DNA from: Streptococcus sp. oral taxon 058 str. F0407
Lineage (GTDB): Bacteria; Bacillota; Bacilli; Lactobacillales; Streptococcaceae
NCBI RefSeq assembly: GCF_000235485.1
Contig: NZ_JH378879.1
Coordinates: 33,715-97,714 of the forward strand
DNA length: 64,000 bases
Direction of reading: 5' to 3'
In this document: positions 8,962 through 18,320 of the stretch, piece by piece
Layout: the number at the start of each line of letters is the position of its first letter
Position numbering within the stretch: the first letter of the stretch is position 1
Position numbers and translations under genes: made by a program
The notes under the pieces: generated by a model
Databases searched by the model: none
The model's input: the letters and a program-made list of their open reading frames with translations, nothing else
Told to the model about the DNA's origin: nothing

Positions 8962-8986
8962 AAAAAACCACCTAAGTCAAGGTGGA
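8962..8986 (-). terminator. Terminator of the Na/Pi cotransporter gene
   Basis: On the minus strand CCACC and GGTGG flank an 8-nt loop and are followed by TTTTTTC; it begins just beyond the stop codon at 8997 and faces the previous terminator. Confidence 0.75.
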
Positions 8987-8996
8987 TTCTTGTTTA

Positions 8997-10628
8997 TTAG
9001 ATTTGTTCAGCGATGACCTTTTCAGCTAGGTTCATGGCGTGGTCAGATACACGAGTGTAGTGGGAAATGATGTCGATAAAGTTGACCCCTGCTTGCGTTG
9101 AACACTCGCCCTTGTTAAGGCGTTTGATGTGGGTCTTTCTGAGAACGCGTTCCATATTGTTGATTTCTTTATGGCGTTCAATCAGGCTTTGAGCTTTTTC
9201 AATATCATTGTTCTCAACACTATCAAGGGCATCCTTGATAAACTCAGTAGTTTTTTGATAGATATCAGCTAATTCCTCTAGAGCAGCTTCAGAAAAATGA
9301 ACATCTTTGCGTTGGAGATAGTCTGTTAGGTTGATCAAACCTTCTGCGTGGTCGCCAATCCGTTCCAAATCACGCGATGAATCTAGGATGTTGGTCAACA
9401 CTTCGCTTTCTTTCTGACTTAAGGATTCGCTTGAGAGCCTGATGAGGTAACGAGTGAGTTTTTCATCGATGGTATTGATGGCTTCCTCTGTCTTGTGCCC
9501 TTTTTCAGCTACCTTTTCATCCAAACCGATGATATAGTTATAAGAAAGGTCAAAAGCTTTAGCTGCATAGTTCCCTAAGTGCAAGAGTTCTTTTTTGGCA
9601 TTTCCTAGTGCGATAGAAGGAGATTGCTGGATAAGTTGTTCGTCGAGATAAAGAGGCTCGTACTTGACAACCTCATCTTCCCCAGGGATGAGCTTGGTTA
9701 CAAAGTAAGCCAAAGCTCCGATGAATGGAAATTGTACAATAGTATTACTTACGTTAAAGGCACCGTGAGAGAAGGCAATGGTCATCTCAGGTGAGAGGTG
9801 AAGGAGTGCCTGGAAGTACTCGATCATAGCAGTGAAGGGGCCTAATAAGATTAAGCAAAGAATAGTTCCTAAAACGTTAAAGGTAACGTGGGTTGCTGCA
9901 ACACGTTTGGCAGAGATGTTGGCTCCAGCTGCAGCGATGATGACTGTTAGGGTTGTCCCGATATTATCCCCAAAGAGAACTGGTAGAGAACCTTTAAGGT
10001 CAAGGAACCCACCGGCATAGAGACCTTGCAAAATCCCAATTGTCGCAGAAGAGGCCTGAATGAGGACGGTAATCACTGCACCAGCTACCACTCCTAAAAT
10101 AGGATTTTGTCCCAAGGTCACCATATATTCCTTGAATTGTGGTAAATCTTTAAGAGGACTCATACCGGCACTGATGAGGTTGAGGGCGTAGAAGATTCCC
10201 CCGACACCAAACAGGATGCGCCCGATATTATTTGCTGTTCTGTTTTTGGTAAAGAAGAGAAACATGGTTCCAAGGAAAATCAGGGGCAAAGCATACTCAC
10301 CCAATTTGAAACCGATGATAAAGGAAGTAACAGTGGTTCCAATATTGGCTCCCATGATAATTCCGATAGCCTGTCTAAGAGTTAGAAGGCTAGCGCTGAC
10401 CAGTCCAACCGTGATAACTGTAACCCCTGTACTTGACTGAATCAGGGCGGTCACGACAATCCCGACTAGAACACCTAAAAAGGGATTGCTGGTGTACTTG
10501 TCAATGTAAAAACGAAGGCGATCTCCAGCAGCTTGTTGCAAACCGTCTCCCATAGTCTTAATACTGTATAAAAACAGTCCCAGACCACCTAAAAAGTGAA
10601 ATAAAATTTCCTGCCAATTAATGGACAT
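8997..10628 (-). CDS. Na+/phosphate cotransporter with C-terminal PhoU-like domain
   Basis: 543 residues. The N-terminal ~310 residues form a polytopic membrane domain with two inverted repeats of the NptA/SLC34 (PF02690) fold; the QSSTGVTVITVG and QASSATIGILQG signatures mark the substrate site of each half, and GANIGTTVTS and GDNIGTTLTV repeat likewise. The C-terminal ~200 residues are helical and PhoU-like (SRDLERIGDHAEGLINL, HYTRVSDHAMNLAE). It should import phosphate, with the PhoU domain as regulator. The start is supported by GGAGGAAAAAG. The gene stands alone on this strand between two plus-strand units. Confidence 0.9.
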   Translation of the reverse strand: MSINWQEILFHFLGGLGLFLYSIKTMGDGLQQAAGDRLRFYIDKYTSNPFLGVLVGIVVTALIQSSTGVTVITVGLVSASLLTLRQAIGIIMGANIGTTVTSFIIGFKLGEYALPLIFLGTMFLFFTKNRTANNIGRILFGVGGIFYALNLISAGMSPLKDLPQFKEYMVTLGQNPILGVVAGAVITVLIQASSATIGILQGLYAGGFLDLKGSLPVLFGDNIGTTLTVIIAAAGANISAKRVAATHVTFNVLGTILCLILLGPFTAMIEYFQALLHLSPEMTIAFSHGAFNVSNTIVQFPFIGALAYFVTKLIPGEDEVVKYEPLYLDEQLIQQSPSIALGNAKKELLHLGNYAAKAFDLSYNYIIGLDEKVAEKGHKTEEAINTIDEKLTRYLIRLSSESLSQKESEVLTNILDSSRDLERIGDHAEGLINLTDYLQRKDVHFSEAALEELADIYQKTTEFIKDALDSVENNDIEKAQSLIERHKEINNMERVLRKTHIKRLNKGECSTQAGVNFIDIISHYTRVSDHAMNLAEKVIAEQI

Positions 10629-10671
10629 TTCTTTTTCCTCCGAAAAATAATAACGGAATTTCTCCTATTCT

Positions 10672-10700
10672 ATTTTAAAGGATAAAAGTAAATCTCACAA
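10672..10700 (-). promoter_or_regulatory. Candidate promoter of the Na/Pi cotransporter gene
   Basis: Minus-strand TTGTGA (10700-10695), 17-nt spacer, TAAAAT (10677-10672), about 45 nt upstream of the start codon. Confidence 0.45.
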
Positions 10701-10849
10701 GTGTTTTCTCGATATTTTAGTAAGAAATCGCTAACTTTTTTAAATTTCGTCCTTAAAATAGAGTTCTTACCCCAAGTATAAATGTCTGCAAGGATTCTAT
10801 CCAAATTTTACTGATTATTATCCTAGTTATAGTTTTTGTGTCAAATAGA

Positions 10850-10877
10850 TTGACATCGCTTTCATATAAGATAGAAT
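10850..10877 (+). promoter_or_regulatory. Promoter of the GH85 gene
   Basis: TTGACA (10850-10855), 16-nt spacer, TAGAAT (10872-10877). Transcription should start near 10,884, giving a structured leader of about 88 nt. The stretch 10,701-10,849 between the divergent promoters holds nothing I recognise. Confidence 0.75.
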
Positions 10878-10887
10878 GAAGATAATC

Positions 10888-10915
10888 CTGTTCTGATGGT
10901 ATGCCATGAGAACAG
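10888..10915 (+). promoter_or_regulatory. Leader hairpin at the 5' end of the GH85 transcript
   Basis: CTGTTCT pairs with AGAACAG and, after one mismatch, ATGG pairs with CCAT. The stem sits almost exactly at the predicted 5' end and is followed by TTGCTTTTT, so it could stabilise the mRNA or act as an attenuator. Confidence 0.45.
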
Positions 10916-10929
10916 TTGCTTTTTATCTA

Positions 10930-10952
10930 AAAAAGTAAAGCGATTACTTTTT
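10930..10952 (+). promoter_or_regulatory. cre-like CcpA site within a leader hairpin of the GH85 gene
   Basis: GTAAAGCGATTACT (10935-10948) matches the inner part of the cre consensus (WAANCGNTNWC) but not the outermost bases. It lies in a perfect 9-bp inverted repeat, AAAAAGTAA-AGCGA-TTACTTTTT, about 50 nt downstream of the predicted start site and just before AGGAGG. Confidence 0.5.
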
Positions 10953-10971
10953 GTTTTATTAGGAGGATAAG

Positions 10972-13900
10972 ATGAAAGATCTATTTTTTGAAAAACGTTG
11001 TCGTTACAGTATTCGTAAGCTGTCAATAGGAGCTTGTTCTTTGATGATTGGGTCAGCTCTATTTGCGAGCCCAGCTCTTGCAGAGCAGGTTGCTGTCCCT
11101 GAGGCAGTTTCAAATACGAGCGCCCAAGCTACAAGCGCTAGTGAAACAGCGAGTCCAGACACTGCGACCATCGAAAAACAATTAGAAAAAACTGAAAACA
11201 AAGTAGCTGAGCAACCAATTTCAGAAAACACTCCAGCAATAGCTGATTTGCTCAATGAAAAAGAAGAGGCAAAGCCAGTTCCGACAGAAAAAGTTGAGGA
11301 GCCAGCTCCAGCAACTGACAAAGAAGGAGTCAAGCCGGAGCAAGCTCCTCAAGTGGTTGACAATAAAGCCGACAAACCAAGTTTAGCAGACGTTCCTAAA
11401 AATGAAGAGAAGAGTCTCCGACCAAAAGAAATCAAGTTTGATACTTGGGAAGATTTGTTGAAATGGGAACCGGGTGCGCGTGAGGATGATCCCATCAATC
11501 GTTCCTCAGTTGAACTAGCCAAGCGCCATAGAGGTCAGTTGGTTAACGAAAAAGCAAGCAGAAGAGCCAAAGTTCAGGCGCTAGCAAATACCAACTCAAA
11601 GGCTAAAGACCACGCTTCTGTTGGTGGAGAAGAATTCAAGGCATATGCTTTTGACTATTGGCAATACTTGGATTCAATGGTCTTCTGGGAAGGTCTAGTT
11701 CCAACTCCAGATGTCATTGATGCAGGCCACCGTAATGGTGTGCCTGTTTATGGAACCTTGTTCTTCAACTGGTCAAACAGCATTGCCGACCAAGAGAAAT
11801 TTGCTGCCGCTTTGAAGCAAGATGAGGACGGTACCTTCCCTATCGCACGAAAACTTGTCGACCTTGCTAAATACTATGGCTTTGATGGCTATTTCATCAA
11901 CCAAGAAACAACGGGGGAATTGGTAGCACCTCTTGGTGAAAAAATGCGCCAATTCATGCTCTATACAAAGGAATATGCAGCTAAAGTCAACCACCCAATC
12001 AAGTATGCTTGGTACGATGCCATGACCTACAAATACGGTCGATACCACGAAGATGGCTTGGGAGACTACAACTACCAGTTTATGCAAAAAGAAGGTGACA
12101 AGGTCCCTGCAGATCAATTTTTTGCCAATTTTAACTGGAACAAGGAAAAGAATGACCACTCTGTAGAGATGGCAAAATGGCTGGAACGTAGCCAGTATGA
12201 TGTCTTTGCAGGCTTAGAATTGCAACAAGGTGGCTCTTATAAGACCAAAGTCAAATGGGATGCTCTTTTAGATGAAAAAGGCAAGTTGCGTTTGTCACTT
12301 GGACTCTTTGCACCAGATACGATTACCAGTCTAGGAAAAACAGGTGAAGATTACCACAAGAACGAGGATATCTTCTTCACAGGTTACCAAGGAGATCCGA
12401 CAGCTCAAAAACCTGCTGATAAAGAGTGGTATGGAATTGCTAATTTAGTTGCGGATCGCACACCAGCTATCGGTCATACTTTCACAACTTCCTTTAACAC
12501 AGGCCATGGTAGAAAGTGGTTTGTAGACAGCAAAGTTTCTAAGGATTCGGAGTGGAACTACCGTTCTGTTTCAGGTGTCTTGCCAACATGGCGCTGGTGG
12601 CAGACTTCAACAGGGGAAAAACTTCGTGCAGAATATGACTTTACAGATGCTTACAATGGTGGTAATTCCCTTAAATTCTCAGGTGATATAGCTGGTAAGA
12701 CGGACCAGGATGTGAATTTGTATTCTACTAAACTAGAGGTAACGGAGAAAACCAAACTTCGGGTTGCCCACAAGGGAGGAAAAGGCTCGAAAGTTTATAT
12801 GGCCTTCTCTACGACACCAGACTACAAATTTGAGGATGCAGAGGCATGGAAAGCACTGACTCTTTCTGACAACTGGACAAATGAAGAAATTGACCTTAGC
12901 TCACTAGCAGGTAAAACCATTTATGCAGTTAAACTCTTCTTTGAGCATGAGGGTGCTGTAAAAGATTATCAGTTCAACCTAGGACAATTAACAATTTCAG
13001 ACAATCACCAAGCCCCGCAAGCGCCGACGGGTCTCTCTGTGGTGAAGCAATCACTTAAAAACGCCCAAGAAGCTGAAGCAGTGGTCCAATTTGCGGGTAC
13101 CCAAGATGCAGACTTCTATGAAGTCTACGAAAAAGATGGAGATAACTGGCGTTTATTGACAGGTTCATCTGCTTCAACCATCTACTTGCCAAAAGTTAGC
13201 CGCTCTGCTAATGCGACTGGTACGACTCAAGAATTGAAGGTCGTTGCAGTTGGTAAAAATGGCCTTCGTTCTGAAGCGGCGACGGCATCCTTTAACTGGG
13301 GGATGACTGTTCAGGATACGACTCTTCCAAGACCTTTAGCTGAAAATATCGTTCCAGGTGCAAAGGTTATCGATAGCACTTTCCCAAATACTGAAGGTGG
13401 AGAAGGTATCGAAGGTATGTTGAACGGTACCATTACTAGCTTGTCAGATAAGTGGTCTTCAGCTCAGTTGAGCGGTAGTGTGGATATTCGCTTGACCAAG
13501 CCACGTACCATTGTTAGATGGGTCATGGATCATGCGGGAGCTGGCGGTGAGTCTGTTAACGATGGTTTGATGAACACCAAGGACTTTGATCTTTATTACA
13601 AGGATATTGATGGCGAGTGGAAACTAGCTAAGGAAGTCCGTGGCAACAAAGCGCACGTTACGGATATCACTCTTGACAAACCAATCACTGCTCAAGACTG
13701 GCGTCTAAAAGTTATCACTTCAGATAACGGGACACCTTGGAAGGCCATTCGTATCTACAACTGGAAGATGTACGAAACCTTGGATACAGAAAGCCAAAAT
13801 ATTCCAATGGCTAAGGTAGCTGCCCGTTCACTTGGAAACCATCAAGTTCAACTAGGCTTCTCTGATGTTCCAGCGGGTGCAACTATCACCGTTTACGACA

Positions 13901-15753
13901 AGGCAGATTCACAAACACCGATTGCAACTTTGAAGTCTGAAACTGGAGGCGACTTGGCAACAGCACCATTAGCCTTTGACAAGCAACCAAATCTACTCTA
14001 TTATCGTACCCAACTCCCTGGCAAAGAAATCAGTAACACCTTGACAGTAGCGATTCCGCAGGATGAAAGAAAAATTGCTGCAGTTAGTCTTGAAAAAGGG
14101 CCTAAGAAGACAGTTTATAAAGAGGGAGAAAAACTTGACCTTAGAGGCGGCACTCTCCGTGTTCAATACGAAGGGGGACAAGCCGATGAGCTGATCAACC
14201 TGACTCACTCAGGTGTGACTGTATCTGGCTACGACGCTCATCAAAAAGGGGGACAAAAGCTCACAGTTAGCTATCTTGGACTTCCAGTTACTGGTGACTT
14301 AAACGTACAAGTGACTGGTCAAGATGAAGGGAAGCCGAAAGAAGTAGCAGGTCTGTACATTACTCAGAAACCGAAAACAGACTATCTAGTAGGTGATCAA
14401 CTGGATCTTGCAGAGGGTCGCTTCAACGTTCTCTATGATGATGAGACAGAAGAAAGTCATGCCTTCACAGATCAAGGTGTTGAAATTACGGGCTACGATG
14501 CTCAAAAGACTGGCCGTCAAACCTTGACCTTGCATTATAAGGGGCACACTGTTGAGTTTGATGCCTTGGTTTCTCCAAAAGCAGCTGTTAACGATGAGTA
14601 CCTCAAACAAGAAATCACTGCTGCCCAAGGCCGTCAGTCAACCCTTGCCTACACCTTCTCAAGTGAGGACAAACAAGAAGCGTTAGTAGAGAAACTCACT
14701 GCTGCGAAAACTGTAGCAGAAAACCACAATGCTAGTCAAGAAGAAGTCAACAAAGCCTTGAATGAATTGAAACAAGCAGGTGCGGACTTGGATGGGAAAC
14801 AACGTTATCAAACTGCTAGAGAAGAATTGGAAGGCTTGCTCGAATCCGTCCGTGAAAAAGATTCTCAAGCTGAGTTGATTGCCCAAGCTGAAACTTTATT
14901 GGCTTCAGAGATGCCAACTCCACAAGCTTTTGCGGACATGAAAGAAAAGTTGAATAAGAAACTAGCACCTGCAGAAGAAAGCCATCATGTTGGAAGCATG
15001 GATCCAAATGAAGTGGCTCCAACGGTTGAAGCTCTCCCTGAACTAGTTATTGAAACAGAAACGAAAGCCTATGAACGCCAAGAACGTGAGACTCCAGAAC
15101 TTCTGAAAGGTCAACGTCAACTTGTCCAAAAAGGAGAAGAAGGGCAAATTCGTCGTCTAGTAGAAGTAGATGCCCAAGGCAAACGCACCCTTCGTTCAAC
15201 AGAAGTTCTTAAGGAAGCTATCCCAGAAATCACAGAAGTTGGTACAAAAGTTCTGTCAAGTAACCAACCGGCTGAGGGAGTAAAAGACCTAGTTTTAGAA
15301 ATTCCGAAACTAGAAATTGAAGAGGATACAGTGGCCTTCGAACGTCAAGAGCGACCAAATGCAAGCCTTCTTAAAGGACAAGGCCAGCTAGTTCAAGCAG
15401 GTGTGGAAGGACAAGTTCGTCGTCTAGTAGAAGTAGATGCCCAAGGCAATCGCACTCTTCGCTCAACAGAAATCCTCAAAGAAGCTCTCCCAGAAATCAC
15501 AGAAGTGGGAACAAAAGAAGTGGCGCCAAGTCCAGATAAACCTCATGCTGATACCCTCTCTAAAGAGCAAAAGGGACTTCCAGCTACACCAAGTACAAAT
15601 GCTCCAACTGCAGAAGTATCTGCCAAAGGTGAAGCAGCAAGCAAACAACTACCAAATACAGGAGTAGAAACAGATGCCAGTCTAGTAACACTGGGACTTC
15701 TCGGAGTGATGAGTGGCTATGGCTTGCTTGCTAGAAAGAAGAAAGAAGACTAA
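10972..15753 (+). CDS. endoD: Cell-wall-anchored endo-beta-N-acetylglucosaminidase D, GH85
   Basis: 1593 residues. EndoD-type enzymes cut the GlcNAc-GlcNAc core of N-linked glycans after exoglycosidase trimming, releasing host glycan for growth. Order: YSIRK signal peptide (YSIRKLSIG at 12-20, cleavage near ALA-E37); variable acidic linker; GH85 catalytic domain from about 215, with the catalytic Asn-x-Glu in YFINQETTG (N310, E312) and VYGTLFFNWS; beta-sandwich and carbohydrate-binding-like regions (about 560-940); two bacterial Ig-like modules (about 1020-1200, each with a GYDA motif); a helical FIVAR-like region; two tandem G5 domains (about 1355-1515); LPNTG sortase motif (1560-1564), membrane helix and KKKED tail. 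AGGAGG supports the start. Synteny with pgk matches pneumococcal endoD. Confidence 0.95.
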   Translation: MKDLFFEKRCRYSIRKLSIGACSLMIGSALFASPALAEQVAVPEAVSNTSAQATSASETASPDTATIEKQLEKTENKVAEQPISENTPAIADLLNEKEEAKPVPTEKVEEPAPATDKEGVKPEQAPQVVDNKADKPSLADVPKNEEKSLRPKEIKFDTWEDLLKWEPGAREDDPINRSSVELAKRHRGQLVNEKASRRAKVQALANTNSKAKDHASVGGEEFKAYAFDYWQYLDSMVFWEGLVPTPDVIDAGHRNGVPVYGTLFFNWSNSIADQEKFAAALKQDEDGTFPIARKLVDLAKYYGFDGYFINQETTGELVAPLGEKMRQFMLYTKEYAAKVNHPIKYAWYDAMTYKYGRYHEDGLGDYNYQFMQKEGDKVPADQFFANFNWNKEKNDHSVEMAKWLERSQYDVFAGLELQQGGSYKTKVKWDALLDEKGKLRLSLGLFAPDTITSLGKTGEDYHKNEDIFFTGYQGDPTAQKPADKEWYGIANLVADRTPAIGHTFTTSFNTGHGRKWFVDSKVSKDSEWNYRSVSGVLPTWRWWQTSTGEKLRAEYDFTDAYNGGNSLKFSGDIAGKTDQDVNLYSTKLEVTEKTKLRVAHKGGKGSKVYMAFSTTPDYKFEDAEAWKALTLSDNWTNEEIDLSSLAGKTIYAVKLFFEHEGAVKDYQFNLGQLTISDNHQAPQAPTGLSVVKQSLKNAQEAEAVVQFAGTQDADFYEVYEKDGDNWRLLTGSSASTIYLPKVSRSANATGTTQELKVVAVGKNGLRSEAATASFNWGMTVQDTTLPRPLAENIVPGAKVIDSTFPNTEGGEGIEGMLNGTITSLSDKWSSAQLSGSVDIRLTKPRTIVRWVMDHAGAGGESVNDGLMNTKDFDLYYKDIDGEWKLAKEVRGNKAHVTDITLDKPITAQDWRLKVITSDNGTPWKAIRIYNWKMYETLDTESQNIPMAKVAARSLGNHQVQLGFSDVPAGATITVYDKADSQTPIATLKSETGGDLATAPLAFDKQPNLLYYRTQLPGKEISNTLTVAIPQDERKIAAVSLEKGPKKTVYKEGEKLDLRGGTLRVQYEGGQADELINLTHSGVTVSGYDAHQKGGQKLTVSYLGLPVTGDLNVQVTGQDEGKPKEVAGLYITQKPKTDYLVGDQLDLAEGRFNVLYDDETEESHAFTDQGVEITGYDAQKTGRQTLTLHYKGHTVEFDALVSPKAAVNDEYLKQEITAAQGRQSTLAYTFSSEDKQEALVEKLTAAKTVAENHNASQEEVNKALNELKQAGADLDGKQRYQTAREELEGLLESVREKDSQAELIAQAETLLASEMPTPQAFADMKEKLNKKLAPAEESHHVGSMDPNEVAPTVEALPELVIETETKAYERQERETPELLKGQRQLVQKGEEGQIRRLVEVDAQGKRTLRSTEVLKEAIPEITEVGTKVLSSNQPAEGVKDLVLEIPKLEIEEDTVAFERQERPNASLLKGQGQLVQAGVEGQVRRLVEVDAQGNRTLRSTEILKEALPEITEVGTKEVAPSPDKPHADTLSKEQKGLPATPSTNAPTAEVSAKGEAASKQLPNTGVETDASLVTLGLLGVMSGYGLLARKKKED
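15031..15519 (+). repeat. Tandem direct repeat encoding two G5 domains
   Basis: Two ~219-bp units (15,031-15,249 and 15,301-15,519) inside endoD encode consecutive G5 domains. They share an uninterrupted identical stretch of about 30 bp around GTAGAAGTAGATGCCCAAGG, which suggests recent duplication or ongoing recombination between units. Confidence 0.8.
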
Positions 15754-15775
15754 TCGGATTTCCTCTTAACAACTA

Positions 15776-15816
15776 AAAACAAGGTTTGACTGTAGATTAG
15801 TCAGGCCTTGTTTTAA
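15776..15816 (+). terminator. Terminator of endoD
   Basis: AAAACAAGG ... CCTTGTTTT outer stem with an inner TGACT/AGTCA stem. The stretch from here to the pgk promoter shows nothing else. Confidence 0.85.
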
Positions 15817-15944
15817 TGATTTTATCTCGCATTCATTACTTATTTGATAAGTTTTTTCTAGTTTTGATTTTAAGAAATGCTAGTTTCAGTTGCAATAAAG
15901 AACCAGAAAAGTTTAGGGTTTTGCTATCTCTTTTGTTGATTTTG

Positions 15945-15953
15945 TGATATAAT
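15945..15953 (+). promoter_or_regulatory. Extended -10 promoter of pgk
   Basis: TGATATAAT, 34 nt before the start codon; the nearest -35-like hexamer (TTGCTA, 15,921) is at an unusually long spacing. Confidence 0.6.
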
Positions 15954-15986
15954 TAACACATATAAAAAAAGAAGGAGTCATATCTA

Positions 15987-17186
15987 ATGGCAAAATTGAC
16001 TGTTAAAGACGTTGACTTGAAAGGGAAAAAAGTTCTCGTTCGTGTTGACTTCAACGTACCTGTAAAAGATGGCGTGATTACCAACGACAACCGTATCACT
16101 GCAGCTCTTCCAACTATCAAGTACATCCTTGAACAAGGTGGACGTGCTATCCTCTTCTCTCACCTTGGCCGTGTAAAAGAAGAAGCAGACAAAGCTGGTA
16201 AATCACTTGCTCCTGTAGCTGCTGACTTGGCAGCTAAATTGGGTCAAGACGTTGCTTTCCTTCCAGGAGTAACTCGTGGTGCTGAATTGGAAGCAGCAAT
16301 CAACGCTCTTGAAGATGGACAAGTTCTCTTGGTTGAAAACACTCGTTTCGAAGATGTTGACGGCAAGAAAGAATCTAAAAACGATCCTGAACTTGGTAAA
16401 TACTGGGCATCACTTGGAGATGGTATCTTCGTAAACGATGCATTCGGTACAGCTCACCGTGCTCACGCATCTAACGTTGGTATCTCAGCAAACGTTGAAA
16501 AAGCAGTTGCTGGATTCCTTCTTGAAAACGAAATTGCTTACATCCAAGAAGCAGTTGAAGCTCCAGAACGCCCATTCGTTGCTATCCTTGGTGGTTCAAA
16601 AGTTTCAGACAAGATCGGTGTTATCGAAAACTTGCTTGAAAAAGCTGATAAAGTCCTTATCGGTGGTGGGATGACTTACACATTCTACAAAGCACAAGGT
16701 ATCGAAATCGGTAACTCACTTGTAGAAGAAGACAAATTGGATGTCGCTAAAGCTCTTCTTGAAAAAGCAAACGGCAAATTGATCTTGCCAGTTGACTCAA
16801 AAGAAGCAAACGCATTTGCTGACTATACTGAAGTGAAAGATACTGAAGGTGAAGCAGTAGATCCAGGCTTCCTTGGTTTGGATATCGGTCCAAAATCAAT
16901 CGCTAAATTTGACGAAGCTTTGACTGGTGCGAAAACAGTTGTTTGGAACGGACCAATGGGTGTATTTGAAAACCCTGACTTCCAAGCTGGTACAATCGGT
17001 GTCATGGACGCTATCGTGAAACAACCAGGCGTGAAATCAATCATCGGTGGTGGTGACTCAGCTGCGGCAGCGATCAACCTTGGTCGTGCAGACAAGTTCT
17101 CATGGATCTCAACTGGTGGTGGAGCTTCAATGGAACTCCTTGAAGGTAAAGTGTTGCCAGGATTGGCTGCACTTACAGAAAAATAA
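15987..17186 (+). CDS. pgk: Phosphoglycerate kinase
   Basis: 399 residues. Glycolytic enzyme that makes ATP from 1,3-bisphosphoglycerate and ADP. Motifs: the N-terminal substrate domain with [11 protein letters not shown] (residues 15-25), the DNRI and LFSHLGR basic patch, [17 protein letters not shown], and [15 protein letters not shown]; the hinge; and the C-terminal nucleotide domain with [21 protein letters not shown] and the glycine-rich GGGDSAAA. Codon use is strongly biased toward preferred codons, as expected for an abundant protein. GAAGGAG precedes the ATG. Monocistronic, between its own promoter and terminator. Confidence 0.98.
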   Translation: MAKLTVKDVDLKGKKVLVRVDFNVPVKDGVITNDNRITAALPTIKYILEQGGRAILFSHLGRVKEEADKAGKSLAPVAADLAAKLGQDVAFLPGVTRGAELEAAINALEDGQVLLVENTRFEDVDGKKESKNDPELGKYWASLGDGIFVNDAFGTAHRAHASNVGISANVEKAVAGFLLENEIAYIQEAVEAPERPFVAILGGSKVSDKIGVIENLLEKADKVLIGGGMTYTFYKAQGIEIGNSLVEEDKLDVAKALLEKANGKLILPVDSKEANAFADYTEVKDTEGEAVDPGFLGLDIGPKSIAKFDEALTGAKTVVWNGPMGVFENPDFQAGTIGVMDAIVKQPGVKSIIGGGDSAAAAINLGRADKFSWISTGGGASMELLEGKVLPGLAALTEK

Positions 17187-17207
17187 GCTTTCGTAAATAA
17201 AACGATG

Positions 17208-17236
17208 AAAAGAGGAACTTTGTTTCCTCTTTTTCT
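17208..17236 (+). terminator. Terminator of pgk
   Basis: AAAAGAGGAAC, short T-rich loop, GTTTCCTCTTTTT. Confidence 0.85.
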
Positions 17237-17294
17237 TGTAGCTTGAATTAAAAACGTTTCCGATTGATTTTGGCTCATAAAATCAACTAATTTA

Positions 17295-17303
17295 TGATAA
17301 AAT
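17295..17303 (+). promoter_or_regulatory. Extended -10 promoter of the FUSC-family gene
   Basis: TGATAAAAT, 21 nt before the start codon. Confidence 0.5.
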
Positions 17304-17323
17304 GGAAATAGAAAGTTGAGATT

Positions 17324-17851
17324 ATGGGTTATTTTAAAAAATATAAATTTGATAAGTCACAGTTCAAGCTTGGTCTACGAACCTTTAAAACCGGAATCGC
17401 TGTTTTTTTAGTTCTCTTGATTTTTGGATTTTTTGGTTGGAAGGGACTTCAAATTGGGGCTTTGACAGCAGTCTTTAGTTTGAGAGAGAGTTTTGATAAG
17501 AGTGTTCATTTTGGAACATCACGCATTCTAGGAAACAGTATCGGTGGTTTCTACGCTCTTGTTTTCTTCCTCTTAAACACTCTATTTCAAGAAGCCTTTT
17601 GGGTGACCTTGCTGGTTGTTCCAATATGTACCATGTTAACCATTATGACAAATGTTGCTATGAACAACAAGGCAGGAGTTATCGGTGGTGTAGCGGCTAT
17701 GTTGATCATTACCCTATCAATACCAAGCGGAGAAACATTTTTGTACGTGTTTGCGCGTGTATTTGAAACTTTTATGGGTGTTTTTGTGGCCATACTCGTA
17801 AATTATGATATTGATCGTTTCAGAAATCTTTTGGAGAAAAAAAGAAAATAA
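17324..17851 (+). CDS. FUSC / aromatic acid exporter family membrane protein
   Basis: 175 residues with four to five hydrophobic segments (about 23-45, 68-100, 105-120, 124-138 and 143-160), flanked by basic ends. The pattern RTFKTGIAVFLVLLIFGFFG, LQIGALTAVFSLRESFDKSV and NSIGGFYAL matches the N-terminal half of FUSC/ArAE (DUF939-type) proteins, which in longer relatives export aromatic acids or amphiphiles. Here only the membrane part is present; the usual cytosolic domain is missing, although short forms are common in streptococci. It lies between pgk and glnR in the same order as in S. pneumoniae. The Shine-Dalgarno is weak. Substrate unknown. Confidence 0.75.
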   Translation: MGYFKKYKFDKSQFKLGLRTFKTGIAVFLVLLIFGFFGWKGLQIGALTAVFSLRESFDKSVHFGTSRILGNSIGGFYALVFFLLNTLFQEAFWVTLLVVPICTMLTIMTNVAMNNKAGVIGGVAAMLIITLSIPSGETFLYVFARVFETFMGVFVAILVNYDIDRFRNLLEKKRK

Positions 17852-17904
17852 TGTTATATTTTATGACATTATTAATTGACGTATATGTTTTTTTAGACTA
17901 TAAT
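17852..17904 (+). promoter_or_regulatory. GlnR operator and promoter of glnRA
   Basis: TGTTA-TATTTTA-TGACA (17,852-17,868) fits the GlnR/TnrA box TGTNA-N7-TNACA exactly. It is followed at once by TTGACG (17,876-17,881), a 17-nt spacer and TATAAT (17,899-17,904). The operator abuts the -35, as expected for autorepression of glnRA under nitrogen excess. Confidence 0.9.
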
Positions 17905-17927
17905 AGACAGAAAGAAGGAAATTGTAA

Positions 17928-18284
17928 ATGAAGGAAAAAGAATTTCGCCGAAATATGGCTGTTTTTCCTATCGGCAGTGTTATGAAATTAACCGATCTCT
18001 CGGCGCGTCAGATTCGTTATTACGAAGATCAAGAGTTGATAAAACCTGATCGAAACGAAGGGAACCGTCGCATGTATTCTTTGAATGACATGGATCGTTT
18101 GCTTGAAATCAAAGATTATATCTCTGAAGGTTTCAATATTGCTGCTATTAAGAAAAAATATGCTGAACGTGAGGCGAAATCCAAGAAAGCAGTGAGCCCA
18201 ACGGAGGTGCGTCGTGCGCTTCATAATGAGCTCCTCCAACAGGGACGCTTTGCTTCAGCACAGTCGCCTTTTGGTCGCGGTTAG
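17928..18284 (+). CDS. glnR: Nitrogen regulator GlnR (MerR family)
   Basis: 118 residues. GlnR represses glutamine-synthesis and uptake genes, with feedback-inhibited GlnA acting as its chaperone in Firmicutes. The N-terminal MerR winged-helix is clear (PIGSVMKLTDLSARQIRYYEDQ, then EGNRRMYSLNDMDRLLEI). A short helical dimerisation region and a basic C-terminal tail (QQGRFASAQSPFGRG) follow; in Bacillus this tail mediates the GlnA interaction. It forms an operon with glnA (36-nt gap) behind its own operator. GAAGGAAATTGTA supports the start. Confidence 0.96.
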   Translation: MKEKEFRRNMAVFPIGSVMKLTDLSARQIRYYEDQELIKPDRNEGNRRMYSLNDMDRLLEIKDYISEGFNIAAIKKKYAEREAKSKKAVSPTEVRRALHNELLQQGRFASAQSPFGRG

Positions 18285-18320
18285 GCAATCGCAAGTAGTC
18301 AAAAATTAAGGAGAAAACTC

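Noticed and set aside
15031..15519. Regularly repeated DNA considered as a CRISPR-like or satellite array
   Set aside because: Only two units exist, in frame, encoding tandem G5 domains in endoD.
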